From CAZHOS01 sp964534605 (GTDB lineage Bacteria > Patescibacteriota > Saccharimonadia > Saccharimonadales > VXPC01): DNA of 60,432 bases. Under the pieces are notes generated by a model that did no database searches, had not been told where the DNA came from, and saw only the letters and a list, made by a program, of their open reading frames with translations. A program made the position numbers and the translations under genes. Shown here in pieces: positions 39,548-47,886 of the stretch. The DNA lies in NCBI GenBank assembly GCA_964534605.1, contig CAZHOS010000002.1, forward strand, positions 1-60,432. The letters are read 5' to 3'. Every line of letters starts with the position of its first letter. The stretch's first letter is position 1.

Positions 39548-40546
39548 CTAGAGACCCCTCTTCTTTTTGCGCAAAACTTCTACTGCTTTGGTCTTTTGAT
39601 AAGCCATGCCTTTAACCACCAGGTCATGTGCAGGTAAATACTCGACTGTACGGCCTCCAAAGCCGTTCTTGAATGTCGTGACACCAGCGTAACGATGATC
39701 AGGTTGATCGGCTGGCGCAGTACCCCATAGGTTAAATCGCTCGATGCCGGCTTCTAGGCTGTCGCGAATAGCCTGCCATAGAGCAGCGTAAGACCCGGGC
39801 AGATTGCGGCCCTCGGCCGTGCTAGCACCGTACAGGTAGGAACTCTCTTGGCCATAACTAACGACAAACGCCGTCGCCAGATGAACATCCCCAGCAAACG
39901 ATTTGTATATCTTACCTCCACCTGTGCAGAGAGCCGTTATCTCGGCCAGTATCTGCTGGCTAGACCCCAGCACAAAGCTCTGGCGCTTGGCAGTGTCAGA
40001 TAGCAGATTAACAAAATCTATTATGGATTTCTCGGAATTATCTACAATAACATTCACATCTTTTTTGATAGATCGACGGATCTCGTAACGGGTATTCTTG
40101 CGCATAGCTGCCAGTAGGCTGTCCTCATCCTGCCCGCCCAGATCTATAATGCTGGTATGCTCTGCGAGTAGATGCATAGGTGCGCGTACATAGCCCAGAT
40201 CTGACATGCGAGCTAAATGACTGTCACTAAGCTCTATTTGGGGGCGCAGGCGAACAAAAACGCAGTCGTTGTCTTTGGCTAGGCTGGTTAGAGACTCAGT
40301 GATGGCCACGGCTTGATCGCTATCTAGATCTAATAGAGGACCTCCGCCTATTTCCAGATACCTACCACGCTTCGCTTCGCGCAAGATGGCCTGGTACATA
40401 GCCGGTTGCGGGCCATCCAGCATTCTCCGAAAGACCTGACTGCCGCAACTCAGCTGAGATTCGCCGTACTCCCAAGAGGATAGAAAGTTTGACTCAGGAC
40501 GACTGGTAGTCGCCTCCATCCAGCTTTGTTTATTAAGTTCTTGCAT
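39548..40546 (-). CDS. FemAB-like peptidyltransferase (copy B)
   Basis: This 332-residue paralogue of the next gene has the same landmarks: FLSSWEYGESQLSCGSQVFR near 20-39, FVRLRPQIE, MRKNTRYEIRRSIKKDVNVI near 143-162, YLYGASTAEGRNLPGSYAAL near 236-255 and FNLWGTAPADQPDHRYAG near 270. In species with two such enzymes, each adds a different residue of an interpeptide bridge. Its start overlaps the 3' end of the aminotransferase gene by 14 bases, so translation is coupled. Confidence 0.85.
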   Translation of the reverse strand: MQELNKQSWMEATTSRPESNFLSSWEYGESQLSCGSQVFRRMLDGPQPAMYQAILREAKRGRYLEIGGGPLLDLDSDQAVAITESLTSLAKDNDCVFVRLRPQIELSDSHLARMSDLGYVRAPMHLLAEHTSIIDLGGQDEDSLLAAMRKNTRYEIRRSIKKDVNVIVDNSEKSIIDFVNLLSDTAKRQSFVLGSSQQILAEITALCTGGGKIYKSFAGDVHLATAFVVSYGQESSYLYGASTAEGRNLPGSYAALWQAIRDSLEAGIERFNLWGTAPADQPDHRYAGVTTFKNGFGGRTVEYLPAHDLVVKGMAYQKTKAVEVLRKKKRGL

Positions 40547-41690
40547 CTGTATCCAGAATGTCCTTTATTTTTTTTGCATACTGCTTGGTCAACTGCTTGT
40601 GTAGCGGGATAGTAATTATTCTAGCAGCTATAGACTCGGACACGGGACAGCTTTTGCCCTTGTAGCTAGAATCGCTAGCAAAACGAGCCGGATAAACAGG
40701 TGCGCTATACCAAGTATCGTTAAAAATAAATCCTGCTTTGGCAAGCCTCTTCAACAGTTCCGAGGGCTGAGCTGTAGCGACCGGCAGCCTAAGAGGATTG
40801 GACCCTGCGGGCACACCGAGCCCCATTGATGCGGCGAGATCTAGCCGCCTGGCCTTGTCTGCCTCCAACCCCGCTAACTGGATGTTTACTAGCTTTGCCT
40901 TGTAGCTAGGCAACCCGCAATTCTTCATAACAGCGCCGCCAGCAGACCTGCCCACCAAACCTAGTGTCGAAACAACTCTGTAGTAGATACCCGCCAGTCC
41001 AATGGTGCTCAGCAAGCGGATCTTCCAAGCGATTATTGGATAGATTCTGTCTCGGATTCTCTGCGCTAGTGGGGCCGTCTGTATAGATTCGACTCCTGTT
41101 GCGTGTAGTGATTCTGTGCGGATAATAAGTGCACCGCCATTGACGGTGTCGATAATCTTGTCGCGACCAAAGGACAGCATAGTTACATCGCCGACGGTAC
41201 CGGCTTGCCGGCCATCACTATAAGTCATGCCGATACTATGCGCTAGATCTTCGATAATACTGAGGCCGCTTTTGCGGGCAATTAATTCCAGCGGCTTTAT
41301 GTCGTAGCTGATGCCGTATGTCGACTGCACAACGATAGCCATCTTTTTACCTTTTTCTACCCCTGCTATCGCCTGCTCTAAGGCCGCGGGGCTAATGTTA
41401 TACGTTAAGCTGTCTATGTCGACGTGGATTACCTCCGACCCAGATTCTTTAACGGCCTGTTCTACCGCCCAGCATGTGTAGCCGGTAATAAAAACTACCT
41501 CGGCCCCACTAACTTCAATTGCCTGCGAAAGCGCTCCGCGACCGCGGTAATACAGGTAGGTTTCCCCGCCGTATGTTGTGGCAAGATGACTTTTGAGCTC
41601 AGCCAAGTCGCTCGAGCTGCCCCTGGCCAGAAGATGCTTCAAAGAGTCGCCCAGTGAGTAATTAGAGCCTAGGGTATCGTAAATCTTCAT
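40533..41690 (-). CDS. DegT/DnrJ/EryC1/StrS-type PLP-dependent aminotransferase
   Basis: This 385-residue protein has fold type I aminotransferase features. These are YYRGRGALSQAIEVSG near 47-62, ITGYTCWAVEQAVKESGSEV near 68-87, IIEDLAHSIGMTYSDGRQAG near 145-164 (Asp148 pairs with the PLP ring nitrogen), and MLSFGRDKIIDTVNGG with Lys178 as the probable Schiff-base lysine. Family members transaminate keto-sugars or, less often, other carbonyls. Between a MurF-like ligase and two FemAB-like enzymes, it may make an amino sugar or an unusual amino acid for wall peptides; this is inference. Its start overlaps the hydrolase stop by 4 bases. Confidence 0.8.
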   Translation of the reverse strand: MKIYDTLGSNYSLGDSLKHLLARGSSSDLAELKSHLATTYGGETYLYYRGRGALSQAIEVSGAEVVFITGYTCWAVEQAVKESGSEVIHVDIDSLTYNISPAALEQAIAGVEKGKKMAIVVQSTYGISYDIKPLELIARKSGLSIIEDLAHSIGMTYSDGRQAGTVGDVTMLSFGRDKIIDTVNGGALIIRTESLHATGVESIQTAPLAQRIRDRIYPIIAWKIRLLSTIGLAGIYYRVVSTLGLVGRSAGGAVMKNCGLPSYKAKLVNIQLAGLEADKARRLDLAASMGLGVPAGSNPLRLPVATAQPSELLKRLAKAGFIFNDTWYSAPVYPARFASDSSYKGKSCPVSESIAARIITIPLHKQLTKQYAKKIKDILDTDART

Positions 41691-42394
41691 GACTTAGAGC
41701 CCCCAAGCGCATCTATGATGAGCTTAGATAACTGGTCGGGATGGGTAGCATACGGAGCATGTCTAGCGTCGGGGATGACCTGGTAGCCGATGACATTTGG
41801 CAGTTCTGCTTTTAATTTTTGCGCCTGAGCAATAGGTGTCTGGCTATCATGACCTCCCCAGATCAGATTAACTGGCATTGTGCTGGCAGCAAGGTCAAGC
41901 TGCTTGTCCGAGTTAATCATATTAACAAGCGTCTGCTTCATATTAGTGGGAGCATTGTTATAATCACTCGCCCCAACCAATCGGTACAAAACCTTTTTTA
42001 ACCCTGGTAAGCTTGCAAGTGGCTTCAAGATTTTTGCGCCTATTTGTAATACTTTGCGCTTGAAGTCTTGCCTGCCTGGATCCGTCCAAACACCAGCACT
42101 GCTAAGCAGTAACAAGTGCTTGATCTTGCTATTGCCGCGCATATTATAATTAAGGGCAATACGACCGCCGTTGCTATGCCCTAGCAATATGACGTCGTTT
42201 CCTTCGTCTTTTAACTGGTCTTCTAGCCAATCAACGTAGCCATCCATATCCCAGACCTTATCGCTAGGTGCTGTTAAGCCTGGTACCCGCAACATGCAGA
42301 CTTCAATACCGTCTTCTTCTAGATTAGCGATCAGCTTATCCCACTTATCTAGGCTATAAGCCCAACCATGGACTATGTGTAGCTTAGGCTTCAC
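41687..42394 (-). CDS. Alpha/beta-fold hydrolase
   Basis: This protein of about 235 residues starts at a GTG (42394) with AGGGGG 6 bases upstream, and its start lies just after the MurF-like stop. Motifs: LHIVHGWAYSLDKWDKL for the oxyanion loop, LLGHSNGGRIALNY with the nucleophile Ser in GHSNGG, an Asp in WGGHDSQTPI and a His in PDARHAPYATHP. The triad is complete. Thioesterase, peptidase or esterase activity is possible; in this operon it could release or proofread an intermediate. Confidence 0.82.
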   Translation of the reverse strand: MKPKLHIVHGWAYSLDKWDKLIANLEEDGIEVCMLRVPGLTAPSDKVWDMDGYVDWLEDQLKDEGNDVILLGHSNGGRIALNYNMRGNSKIKHLLLLSSAGVWTDPGRQDFKRKVLQIGAKILKPLASLPGLKKVLYRLVGASDYNNAPTNMKQTLVNMINSDKQLDLAASTMPVNLIWGGHDSQTPIAQAQKLKAELPNVIGYQVIPDARHAPYATHPDQLSKLIIDALGGSKS

Positions 42395-42395
42395 G

Positions 42396-43664
42396 CTACA
42401 GCCCCCTTGCACGGCGCGCTTTTTGCGCTGCTGCGCCCCGCCGACAAAGCTTCTGTGCGTCGCTGTCGTCTGCAAGTAGATGCTGAATTATGCCTTCTAA
42501 ATACTGACTGCCCTTAAATAGCACCACTTCTTTGCCGACCAAGTTACTTTGCAGGTACTTAAGTGCCTCGAGTGGCTGGGCAAATGATTCTACCGGTACT
42601 TTGCCTGATTTTTTTAGAGCTGGGTATGTATGCTCCTGGGTCCGCCTGCCTACCAGCACTACTTTGTGGGGCTTCGACAGTTCGATAAGGCTTGCAATAG
42701 ACGCATGCAGGTCAGCTTCTTTGCTGCCTTGCTCGATAATATCGCCGATTACTAGCCACTTATTCTTTGCCTTTATGTCGGCGAACATACCTATGATGGA
42801 TCCCATACTCTGCATATGCGCATTGTAAGAGCTATCTATGATCCGCAGACCATCCCTGCCCTTAAGCGCTGTGCTGCGACCAGGTAGAACCCGCATATTA
42901 CTTAGATTATATACGACAGGCATATTCACCTTAGCCAAAAGATGCTCGACAAAACCAAGCTGCAGCGCAATCTCTTTTGGCTGGGGATCAGCAAAGGTAA
43001 AAGTTCCATTTTGGCCCTTAAACTCCGAGCTGGTTGCCGTAACCTTATAGCCAGTCGTCTTTGGAGTTACTTGCTCTACATTAGAATTAACATTCTGGGC
43101 ACTTTCGACCATCAAGCTATCTGTGCCGTCCACCAGCACAAGCTCTGACGTATGTCTGGCAACCATCGCAAACTCCCTGGCAATAAGCTCTAATGTGCTG
43201 ATGCGCCTCTCGGCAGCAGTCGCCTCGAAGTTAGACGCATGAGACTCTGACAAGCTGGTCCACATGGTTATGTGTGGCTTCAGCCAGGCCGCAACAACAT
43301 CTGCTTCTTTTGGCCTGTCTGCGTCGATCTCTACGATGTAGAACTTTTCCTGTCGGCGAACAGTAAGAGACTTAAACGGAGCGACAAGAATAAGCTTGAA
43401 CCATCTAAGCCGACTGCCTCTAACACCTGATTCATCTAATAGGTCGAATGCGATCCCATAGATACTATTGGCGTTGTGCGACAAATGTGCGCTAGAGCCA
43501 AACTGTTGCTCGAGGATATGAAGCATGGTGGTCTTACCTACGCTGCCCGTAACAGCAATCGTGAGGGGGCTCCATCTTTTATAAACTCGGTTGGCCCAAA
43601 AGGTAAAATACTTCGAAAACAAGATGTAGCTATCCTTCTTGAGCTTTCTCAAAAGTTGCTTCAT
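42396..43664 (-). CDS. MurF-like Mur ligase lacking the N-terminal substrate domain
   Basis: This 422-residue protein has the Mur ligase ATP site TGSVGKTT (39-46), a MurF-type central domain, and a C-terminal domain with DSSYNAHMQSMGSIIGMF near 277-294 and WLVIGDIIEQGSKEADLH, corresponding to the MurF DDSYNAN and GDMLELG motifs. MurF normally has about 80 residues before the P-loop that hold the UDP-MurNAc peptide. Here only 38 residues precede it, so the usual UDP-binding domain is missing. It may therefore ligate an amino acid to a different carrier or to lipid-linked precursor. It is followed by the hydrolase, aminotransferase and two FemAB-like genes. Confidence 0.82.
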   Translation of the reverse strand: MKQLLRKLKKDSYILFSKYFTFWANRVYKRWSPLTIAVTGSVGKTTMLHILEQQFGSSAHLSHNANSIYGIAFDLLDESGVRGSRLRWFKLILVAPFKSLTVRRQEKFYIVEIDADRPKEADVVAAWLKPHITMWTSLSESHASNFEATAAERRISTLELIAREFAMVARHTSELVLVDGTDSLMVESAQNVNSNVEQVTPKTTGYKVTATSSEFKGQNGTFTFADPQPKEIALQLGFVEHLLAKVNMPVVYNLSNMRVLPGRSTALKGRDGLRIIDSSYNAHMQSMGSIIGMFADIKAKNKWLVIGDIIEQGSKEADLHASIASLIELSKPHKVVLVGRRTQEHTYPALKKSGKVPVESFAQPLEALKYLQSNLVGKEVVLFKGSQYLEGIIQHLLADDSDAQKLCRRGAAAQKARRARGL

Positions 43665-43674
43665 CTTGATGCGT

Positions 43675-44559
43675 TTACTCGTTAATGCGTTGTTGGAGTT
43701 GCTGGTATGTTAGTTCTGACGAAGGCTCGTCTACCTGTGCCTCTACTCCGTGAGCTGTGTATTCGTCTGCGGTATTGCCGTCGCTCGCGACTGCAACAAC
43801 GTTGCGGGATCGGGCGTCTACAGAGATGCTTATAGGAATTGTCCCGCCTCCGGAAGCTTGATCTCTAAACGAGCTTGCAAGATCAGTAAGACCAAAAGTA
43901 TCTAGATAAGCTGCTGTAGCATCAGCAAAGTTTGTAAGATCGACGTTGACGGCATAGGTGTAGATTGTTCGACCATCGACGTCTTCTTGACTAAAGCCTT
44001 CATTTAGGTTTAGCTCGTACGTCTCCTCTAAAATCGGGCGAATAAGGCTTTTTTGCTGTGCATCCAAATTCCCAAATAACACAAACGAAGATAGAAGAGC
44101 CTCCTGCAGCAATGCTGGCGGCTGACCACCAGCCTGTACCTCTTCTGTGCCCTGCGACGCCCACACTCCTACCGCATCGGCAACGATCGCTTCTTGCTGA
44201 GTGTCGCTTAGCTCTACCTTGTCGTAGCGTAGATAGTCACGCTCTAGGTAGCCTATCGTCTGTAGTTCGACGAGCTGATCAGCCCCACTAATAGTAACTT
44301 CGTTACTAACTAGCACCTCGCCGTTTAGGTCCAAAGTTTGCAGCTGCTGTATTTCCTGCGCAGGATTGCTATCCGAGGATATTCTGCTTACTGCATTTGT
44401 AGACAGACTATTGTCGATAGACGCCCAAAAGGTGCGCTCGGGACCAAGATAGACTGTGCGGTAAAAAACAGTTAGCGCATACCCGAGTAGAGCAATCGAT
44501 AATACAGTCATAAGCACGATGTTGCGCCAGCTTATTACAGATTTCTCTTCGATCTTCAT
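43675..44559 (-). CDS. Membrane-anchored extracytoplasmic protein, 294 residues
   Basis: From the ATG at 44559 the product has a short cytoplasmic start, one membrane helix (about 17-36: IVLMTVLSIALLGYALTVFY) and an extracytoplasmic domain of about 255 residues. That domain is similar in style to the C-terminal part of the Pro-rich protein at 45771-47714: both contain phrases such as TYAVNVDLTNFADATAAYL or DVDVNALGENYLAVAQ and a propeptide-like beta layout. No family is recognised. AGGGA precedes the ATG. It is 10 bases from the MurF-like gene and probably heads that operon. Confidence 0.6.
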   Translation of the reverse strand: MKIEEKSVISWRNIVLMTVLSIALLGYALTVFYRTVYLGPERTFWASIDNSLSTNAVSRISSDSNPAQEIQQLQTLDLNGEVLVSNEVTISGADQLVELQTIGYLERDYLRYDKVELSDTQQEAIVADAVGVWASQGTEEVQAGGQPPALLQEALLSSFVLFGNLDAQQKSLIRPILEETYELNLNEGFSQEDVDGRTIYTYAVNVDLTNFADATAAYLDTFGLTDLASSFRDQASGGGTIPISISVDARSRNVVAVASDGNTADEYTAHGVEAQVDEPSSELTYQQLQQRINE

Positions 44560-44674
44560 GATAATTATTCCCTGCTGTTTTATTAGTACTATTGTACCCT
44601 GAACCAAGTGTCTAACAAAGCTGTCCTTGGCCCGTCTTGAGCATCTGCGCAATTAGTCTATACTAAAAGCGACT

Positions 44675-45595
44675 ATGCTTATAAATTCTTATCTAGCCGA
44701 AGTATCCGATTGGCCCGGCATTATGTGGGAGCAAATCCGGATGTTTAGTGTCGACCACTATAGAAACGTCCTGATCATCATATTTGCTACATGGGTTACG
44801 CGCAAAGTAGCTATATCCATTATCAACAGAGGTGTCCGCAACAGCATCCGCTCACAGAACTACCGCAACGAGCGTGAAGAGAAAAAGCGCGAAGACACCG
44901 TCGGAGGTGTCATAAACACTGTTATAAAACTGAGCTCTTGGGTCATTGGATTTATGCTGATTCTGTCCGAAATAGGTGTAGACATTGGCCCGCTGCTGGC
45001 TGGTGTGTCATTCGTGGGTATCGCAGTCGGTTTTGGCGCCCAGTCGCTGGTTAAAGACTTCTTTGCTGGATTATTTATTGTTTTAGAGAACCAATACCGT
45101 GTTGGGGATGTGGTTACGATTGCTGGCGTGTCTGGCCGAGTAGAGTCGGTTAGTTTCCGCAATACAGTCTTGCGCGACCTGGACGGCGACAAACACTTTA
45201 TACCTAACGGCTCTGTCGATGTTGCCACCAACAAGACTATGGACTTCTCTAGCATCAATATTAATGTGGGGGTAAGCTACGACTCCGACATCGCCGTGGT
45301 CGAGAAGATTATTAACGAGGTTGGTATAGCCCTCGTGCGCGACGAAAACATTGGGCCAAATATTATCAAAGCACCGTACTTCTCGCGGGTGCGCGAGTTC
45401 GGAGCATACGACGTAAGCGTCAAAGTACTCGGCCGCGTCCAGCCCGGCAAACAGTGGTCAGTAGCTGGCGAGTTCCGTAAGCGACTAAAGCTAGCATTCG
45501 AAAAAGAGGGCATCGAGATCCCCTACCCGCAAACTGTCATCCACCAAGGCGACCCCAAGCCCTCCCCCAAAAAGAAGCCCAAGAAAAAGAAGTAG
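44675..45595 (+). CDS. mscS: MscS-type small-conductance mechanosensitive channel
   Basis: This 306-residue protein has three or four N-terminal helices. The pore-lining segment SFVGIAVGFGAQSLVKDFFA (near 111-130) carries the alternating Gly/Ala pattern of MscS TM3. FIVLENQYRVGDVVTI follows, then the beta domain (RVESVSFRNTVLRDLDGDKH near 152-171, FIPNGSV) and a C-terminal alpha/beta domain. The tail is Lys/Pro-rich. It protects against osmotic downshock. TATACT ends 10 bases before the ATG, leaving at most a 3-base leader. A tRNA-Ala gene follows. Confidence 0.93.
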   Translation: MLINSYLAEVSDWPGIMWEQIRMFSVDHYRNVLIIIFATWVTRKVAISIINRGVRNSIRSQNYRNEREEKKREDTVGGVINTVIKLSSWVIGFMLILSEIGVDIGPLLAGVSFVGIAVGFGAQSLVKDFFAGLFIVLENQYRVGDVVTIAGVSGRVESVSFRNTVLRDLDGDKHFIPNGSVDVATNKTMDFSSININVGVSYDSDIAVVEKIINEVGIALVRDENIGPNIIKAPYFSRVREFGAYDVSVKVLGRVQPGKQWSVAGEFRKRLKLAFEKEGIEIPYPQTVIHQGDPKPSPKKKPKKKK

Positions 45596-45639
45596 CTGTT
45601 TACAGATGCGCCCTGCATATCTATAATCGTCACCGATAT

Positions 45640-45716
45640 GGGGCTGTAGCTCAGTTGGCTAGAGCGCTTGTATGGCATACAAGAGGTCCGGGGTTCAAGT
45701 CCCCGCAGCTCCACCA
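45640..45716 (+). tRNA. tRNA-Ala (GGC anticodon)
   Basis: A complete cloverleaf is visible: acceptor GGGGCTG with CAGCTCC, D-arm GCTC with GAGC, anticodon stem CTTGT with ACAAG around ATGGCAT (anticodon GGC), T-arm CGGGG with CCCCG around TTCAAGT, and an encoded CCA end. It reads Ala codons GCC and GCU. Confidence 0.97.
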
Positions 45717-45723
45717 GGAATAG

Positions 45724-45749
45724 AACCGACAACTAGTCGGTTTTTTTCT
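45724..45749 (+). terminator. Terminator after tRNA-Ala
   Basis: AACCGAC pairs with GTCGGTT around AACTA and is followed by a run of T, 8 bases after the tRNA end. Confidence 0.9.
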
Positions 45750-45770
45750 TTGGCGCCTGTCTAGGAGCCC

Positions 45771-47714
45771 TTATAGATTGGATTCGTAGAGGAGAACTCT
45801 TTGGCGGTAGTCAGTTATGGGGATAGTTGCACCTGCCTGACCTATGTTTTGATCGCTATTAAATGATGTGTAGGTTACTGTTGAGTTTACGCCGTCGTCC
45901 TCGAATGATACCTGCAAAGGCAGGTTGGTGCTCTTTTCGATAAACACCGTGAAGGACTCTGGCGTATCGGACAACTCGAAACCCTCGATGCCTGCTGTCT
46001 GGGCAACCGCCAAGTAATTCTCTCCCAGCGCATTGACGTCTACATCTACGCGGCATTCGACGGCCTCTACCTCGCCAAAGTCTACAAACGAGCAGCGCTG
46101 AATGTCGTATATATCGTCTGCTCCTCGCATGAACTGTGCCGTCAGTGTTGGCCCTAGGTTGCCTAGCGGCAAGACACCGTAGGGCGAGTTAGAACCGTTG
46201 GCAATATCAGCAAGCAGCTGCGTAATGGTGCTCTGAGCAGGTGCTGTAACCGAGGATGGTACGGCGACCCAAATATCTGTTAGTGATCCTGTATTATTGG
46301 CACCTGCCGGTGCATTCTGCCCAAACTCTAGATCGGTTATGTTAGCGGCAACAATACCCTGCTGGTCGGCAATTACCAGGATGTCAGCATCCAGCGAAAC
46401 ACCTTCCTGTATAGTGGCGACATCGTAGTTTATGCTAGAGCGAGGGTTAAAGAAGTCCTCTGAATCCACCACACCCTTACCATTAATGACTCCTCTAACA
46501 TTCTGTCGCTCTAGATCATATGCATAAGAACTAGCCGAGGAAACACGACCTATAAGCTGCTCGAAATACTGGTTAGGGTTATCTGTAATGCGCTGCCACA
46601 AACTAGCACCGAACTGCAGGCCAAAGAATACTACTGCACCTATTACCGCCAAACTTAAGACACTGCCAAGCGCACGACGGCGTTTACGGTGTGTGGCTGC
46701 TACCTCACTACTCGAGTAAACATGCTTGTCTCGCTTGAGCTTTGGTTGATTTTTAGCCTTCACTCTTTTGGCTTTCTTGGGAGCCATTATTATCTTGTTA
46801 ATAGGGCTTTGATCATCATCGCGTGGAGTTTCGTCGGCATGTATAGAGCTGTGAGTGGCAGCTGACTTAGGTTGTAGAGTGGGTGCGGTTGGCAGAGTGC
46901 TCTGCTTGGTCTTGCCAGGATCGTTTTTAGAAATTTTCCTGGCAGGATTATTAATACTAGGCTTTGTAGGGGCCTTGGTTGATGGGGTGGGACTGCTAGG
47001 CTTTGGTGTAGGCGGCTTGGGATTATGGGCTGCAGGTTTTGACTTGAGCTCCACTGGCTTTTGTGCAGGAGCTTTCTGGACTGGTTTTGGCGCTGCAGTT
47101 GGCTTTGGCGTAGTTTTTTTGAGTGCGGGCTTCTTCGGGACGGGTTTAGCAGGTGGCTTTGGAGCTACAGGAGTAGCCGACTTTGATGTAGTCGTTGGCT
47201 TAGAAGGCACAGTCGGTTTTGGCGGTACAGGCCTAGGGGCCGGCTTGGGATTATGGGCTGCAGGTTTTGGCTGTATAGATTTTGGCTTTGGGGCGATAAC
47301 GGCCTTTGCTGGACTGCTTGGAGCTGGTTTTGGTGCAGTTGGTGCGGAGGCTCGTTTTAGTACCGAGGCCACTACCGGTTTAGGTACAGGCTTAGGGGTA
47401 GCAGGGGCTACGGGTTTTGGCGGTGCGGGCTTCGGGCTCGGGGCTGGAGCAGGTTTTTTAGGCTCTGGAGATTTGGGTGCAGGCTTCTGGACAGGCTTTG
47501 GAGCAGGCTTGGGAGTGGGCTTAGCGGCTTCCTTGGTCCTCTTGGCATTGTTCACAATAGAATCGATAGATTTTACGGGCTTGGTATTAGATTTACCAAT
47601 GGGATGAACTTTTTCACTCTTGGGTGTAATGCTGGCTGCTTGTTCTGACGAATCACCAGGATGTATCACCCTGTTACTATCGACCTGCTTTTTTTTGCGC
47701 TTAAAAATAGCCAT
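45771..47714 (-). CDS. Pro/Lys/Ala-rich membrane protein with extracytoplasmic C-terminal domain
   Basis: From the ATG at 47714 (MAIFKRKKKQVDSN) the product is about 647 residues. Residues about 45-290 are a low-complexity tract of Lys-Pro-Ala-Pro repeats (for example KPAPKPVQKPAPKSPEPKK). A basic segment, one membrane helix (GSVLSLAVIGAVVFFGLQFG, near 352-371) and an extracytoplasmic domain of about 280 residues follow. The tract would lie inside the cytoplasm or, if the orientation is reversed, span the wall. The soluble domain recalls the protein at 43675-44559. TAAAAT ends 7 bases before the ATG. Function unknown. Confidence 0.7.
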   Translation of the reverse strand: MAIFKRKKKQVDSNRVIHPGDSSEQAASITPKSEKVHPIGKSNTKPVKSIDSIVNNAKRTKEAAKPTPKPAPKPVQKPAPKSPEPKKPAPAPSPKPAPPKPVAPATPKPVPKPVVASVLKRASAPTAPKPAPSSPAKAVIAPKPKSIQPKPAAHNPKPAPRPVPPKPTVPSKPTTTSKSATPVAPKPPAKPVPKKPALKKTTPKPTAAPKPVQKAPAQKPVELKSKPAAHNPKPPTPKPSSPTPSTKAPTKPSINNPARKISKNDPGKTKQSTLPTAPTLQPKSAATHSSIHADETPRDDDQSPINKIIMAPKKAKRVKAKNQPKLKRDKHVYSSSEVAATHRKRRRALGSVLSLAVIGAVVFFGLQFGASLWQRITDNPNQYFEQLIGRVSSASSYAYDLERQNVRGVINGKGVVDSEDFFNPRSSINYDVATIQEGVSLDADILVIADQQGIVAANITDLEFGQNAPAGANNTGSLTDIWVAVPSSVTAPAQSTITQLLADIANGSNSPYGVLPLGNLGPTLTAQFMRGADDIYDIQRCSFVDFGEVEAVECRVDVDVNALGENYLAVAQTAGIEGFELSDTPESFTVFIEKSTNLPLQVSFEDDGVNSTVTYTSFNSDQNIGQAGATIPITDYRQRVLLYESNL

Positions 47715-47765
47715 AACTAATATTTTAAGCTGGCGAAGCCCTTTACACAACTCCGTTAATTGCCA

Positions 47766-47790
47766 AAAACCACCTGAGTTAGGTGGTTTT
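47766..47790. terminator. Bidirectional terminator-like hairpin
   Basis: AAAACCACCT pairs perfectly with AGGTGGTTTT around GAGTT. It lies between ligA and the Pro-rich gene, both on the minus strand, and so ends ligA transcription there. Confidence 0.75.
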
Positions 47791-47880
47791 AGATATCAGG
47801 CGCACCCACCTAGCCCATAGGTAGAGCGCATTTTTTGTTTTTTAATGTTTATTTACATAGGGCTAAACGCCTGATGCTAA
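47789..47880 (-). other. Branched structured element 3' of ligA
   Basis: TTAG-AT-ATCAGGCG (47789-47802) pairs with CGCCTGAT-G-CTAA (47868-47880). Inside it TAGCCC (47811-47816) pairs with GGGCTA (47860-47865), and ACCTA with TAGGT. The loop is very T-rich on the plus strand. It lies directly after the ligA stop and before a terminator, so it would form the 3' untranslated region of the ligA mRNA. Confidence 0.45.
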
Positions 47881-47886
47881 TGCTTA

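Noticed and set aside
46855..47607. A 250-residue Gly/Leu/Ala-rich frame on the plus strand
   Set aside because: It is the exact antisense of the Lys-Pro-Ala repeat tract of the minus-strand membrane protein; the repeat removes stops on both strands.
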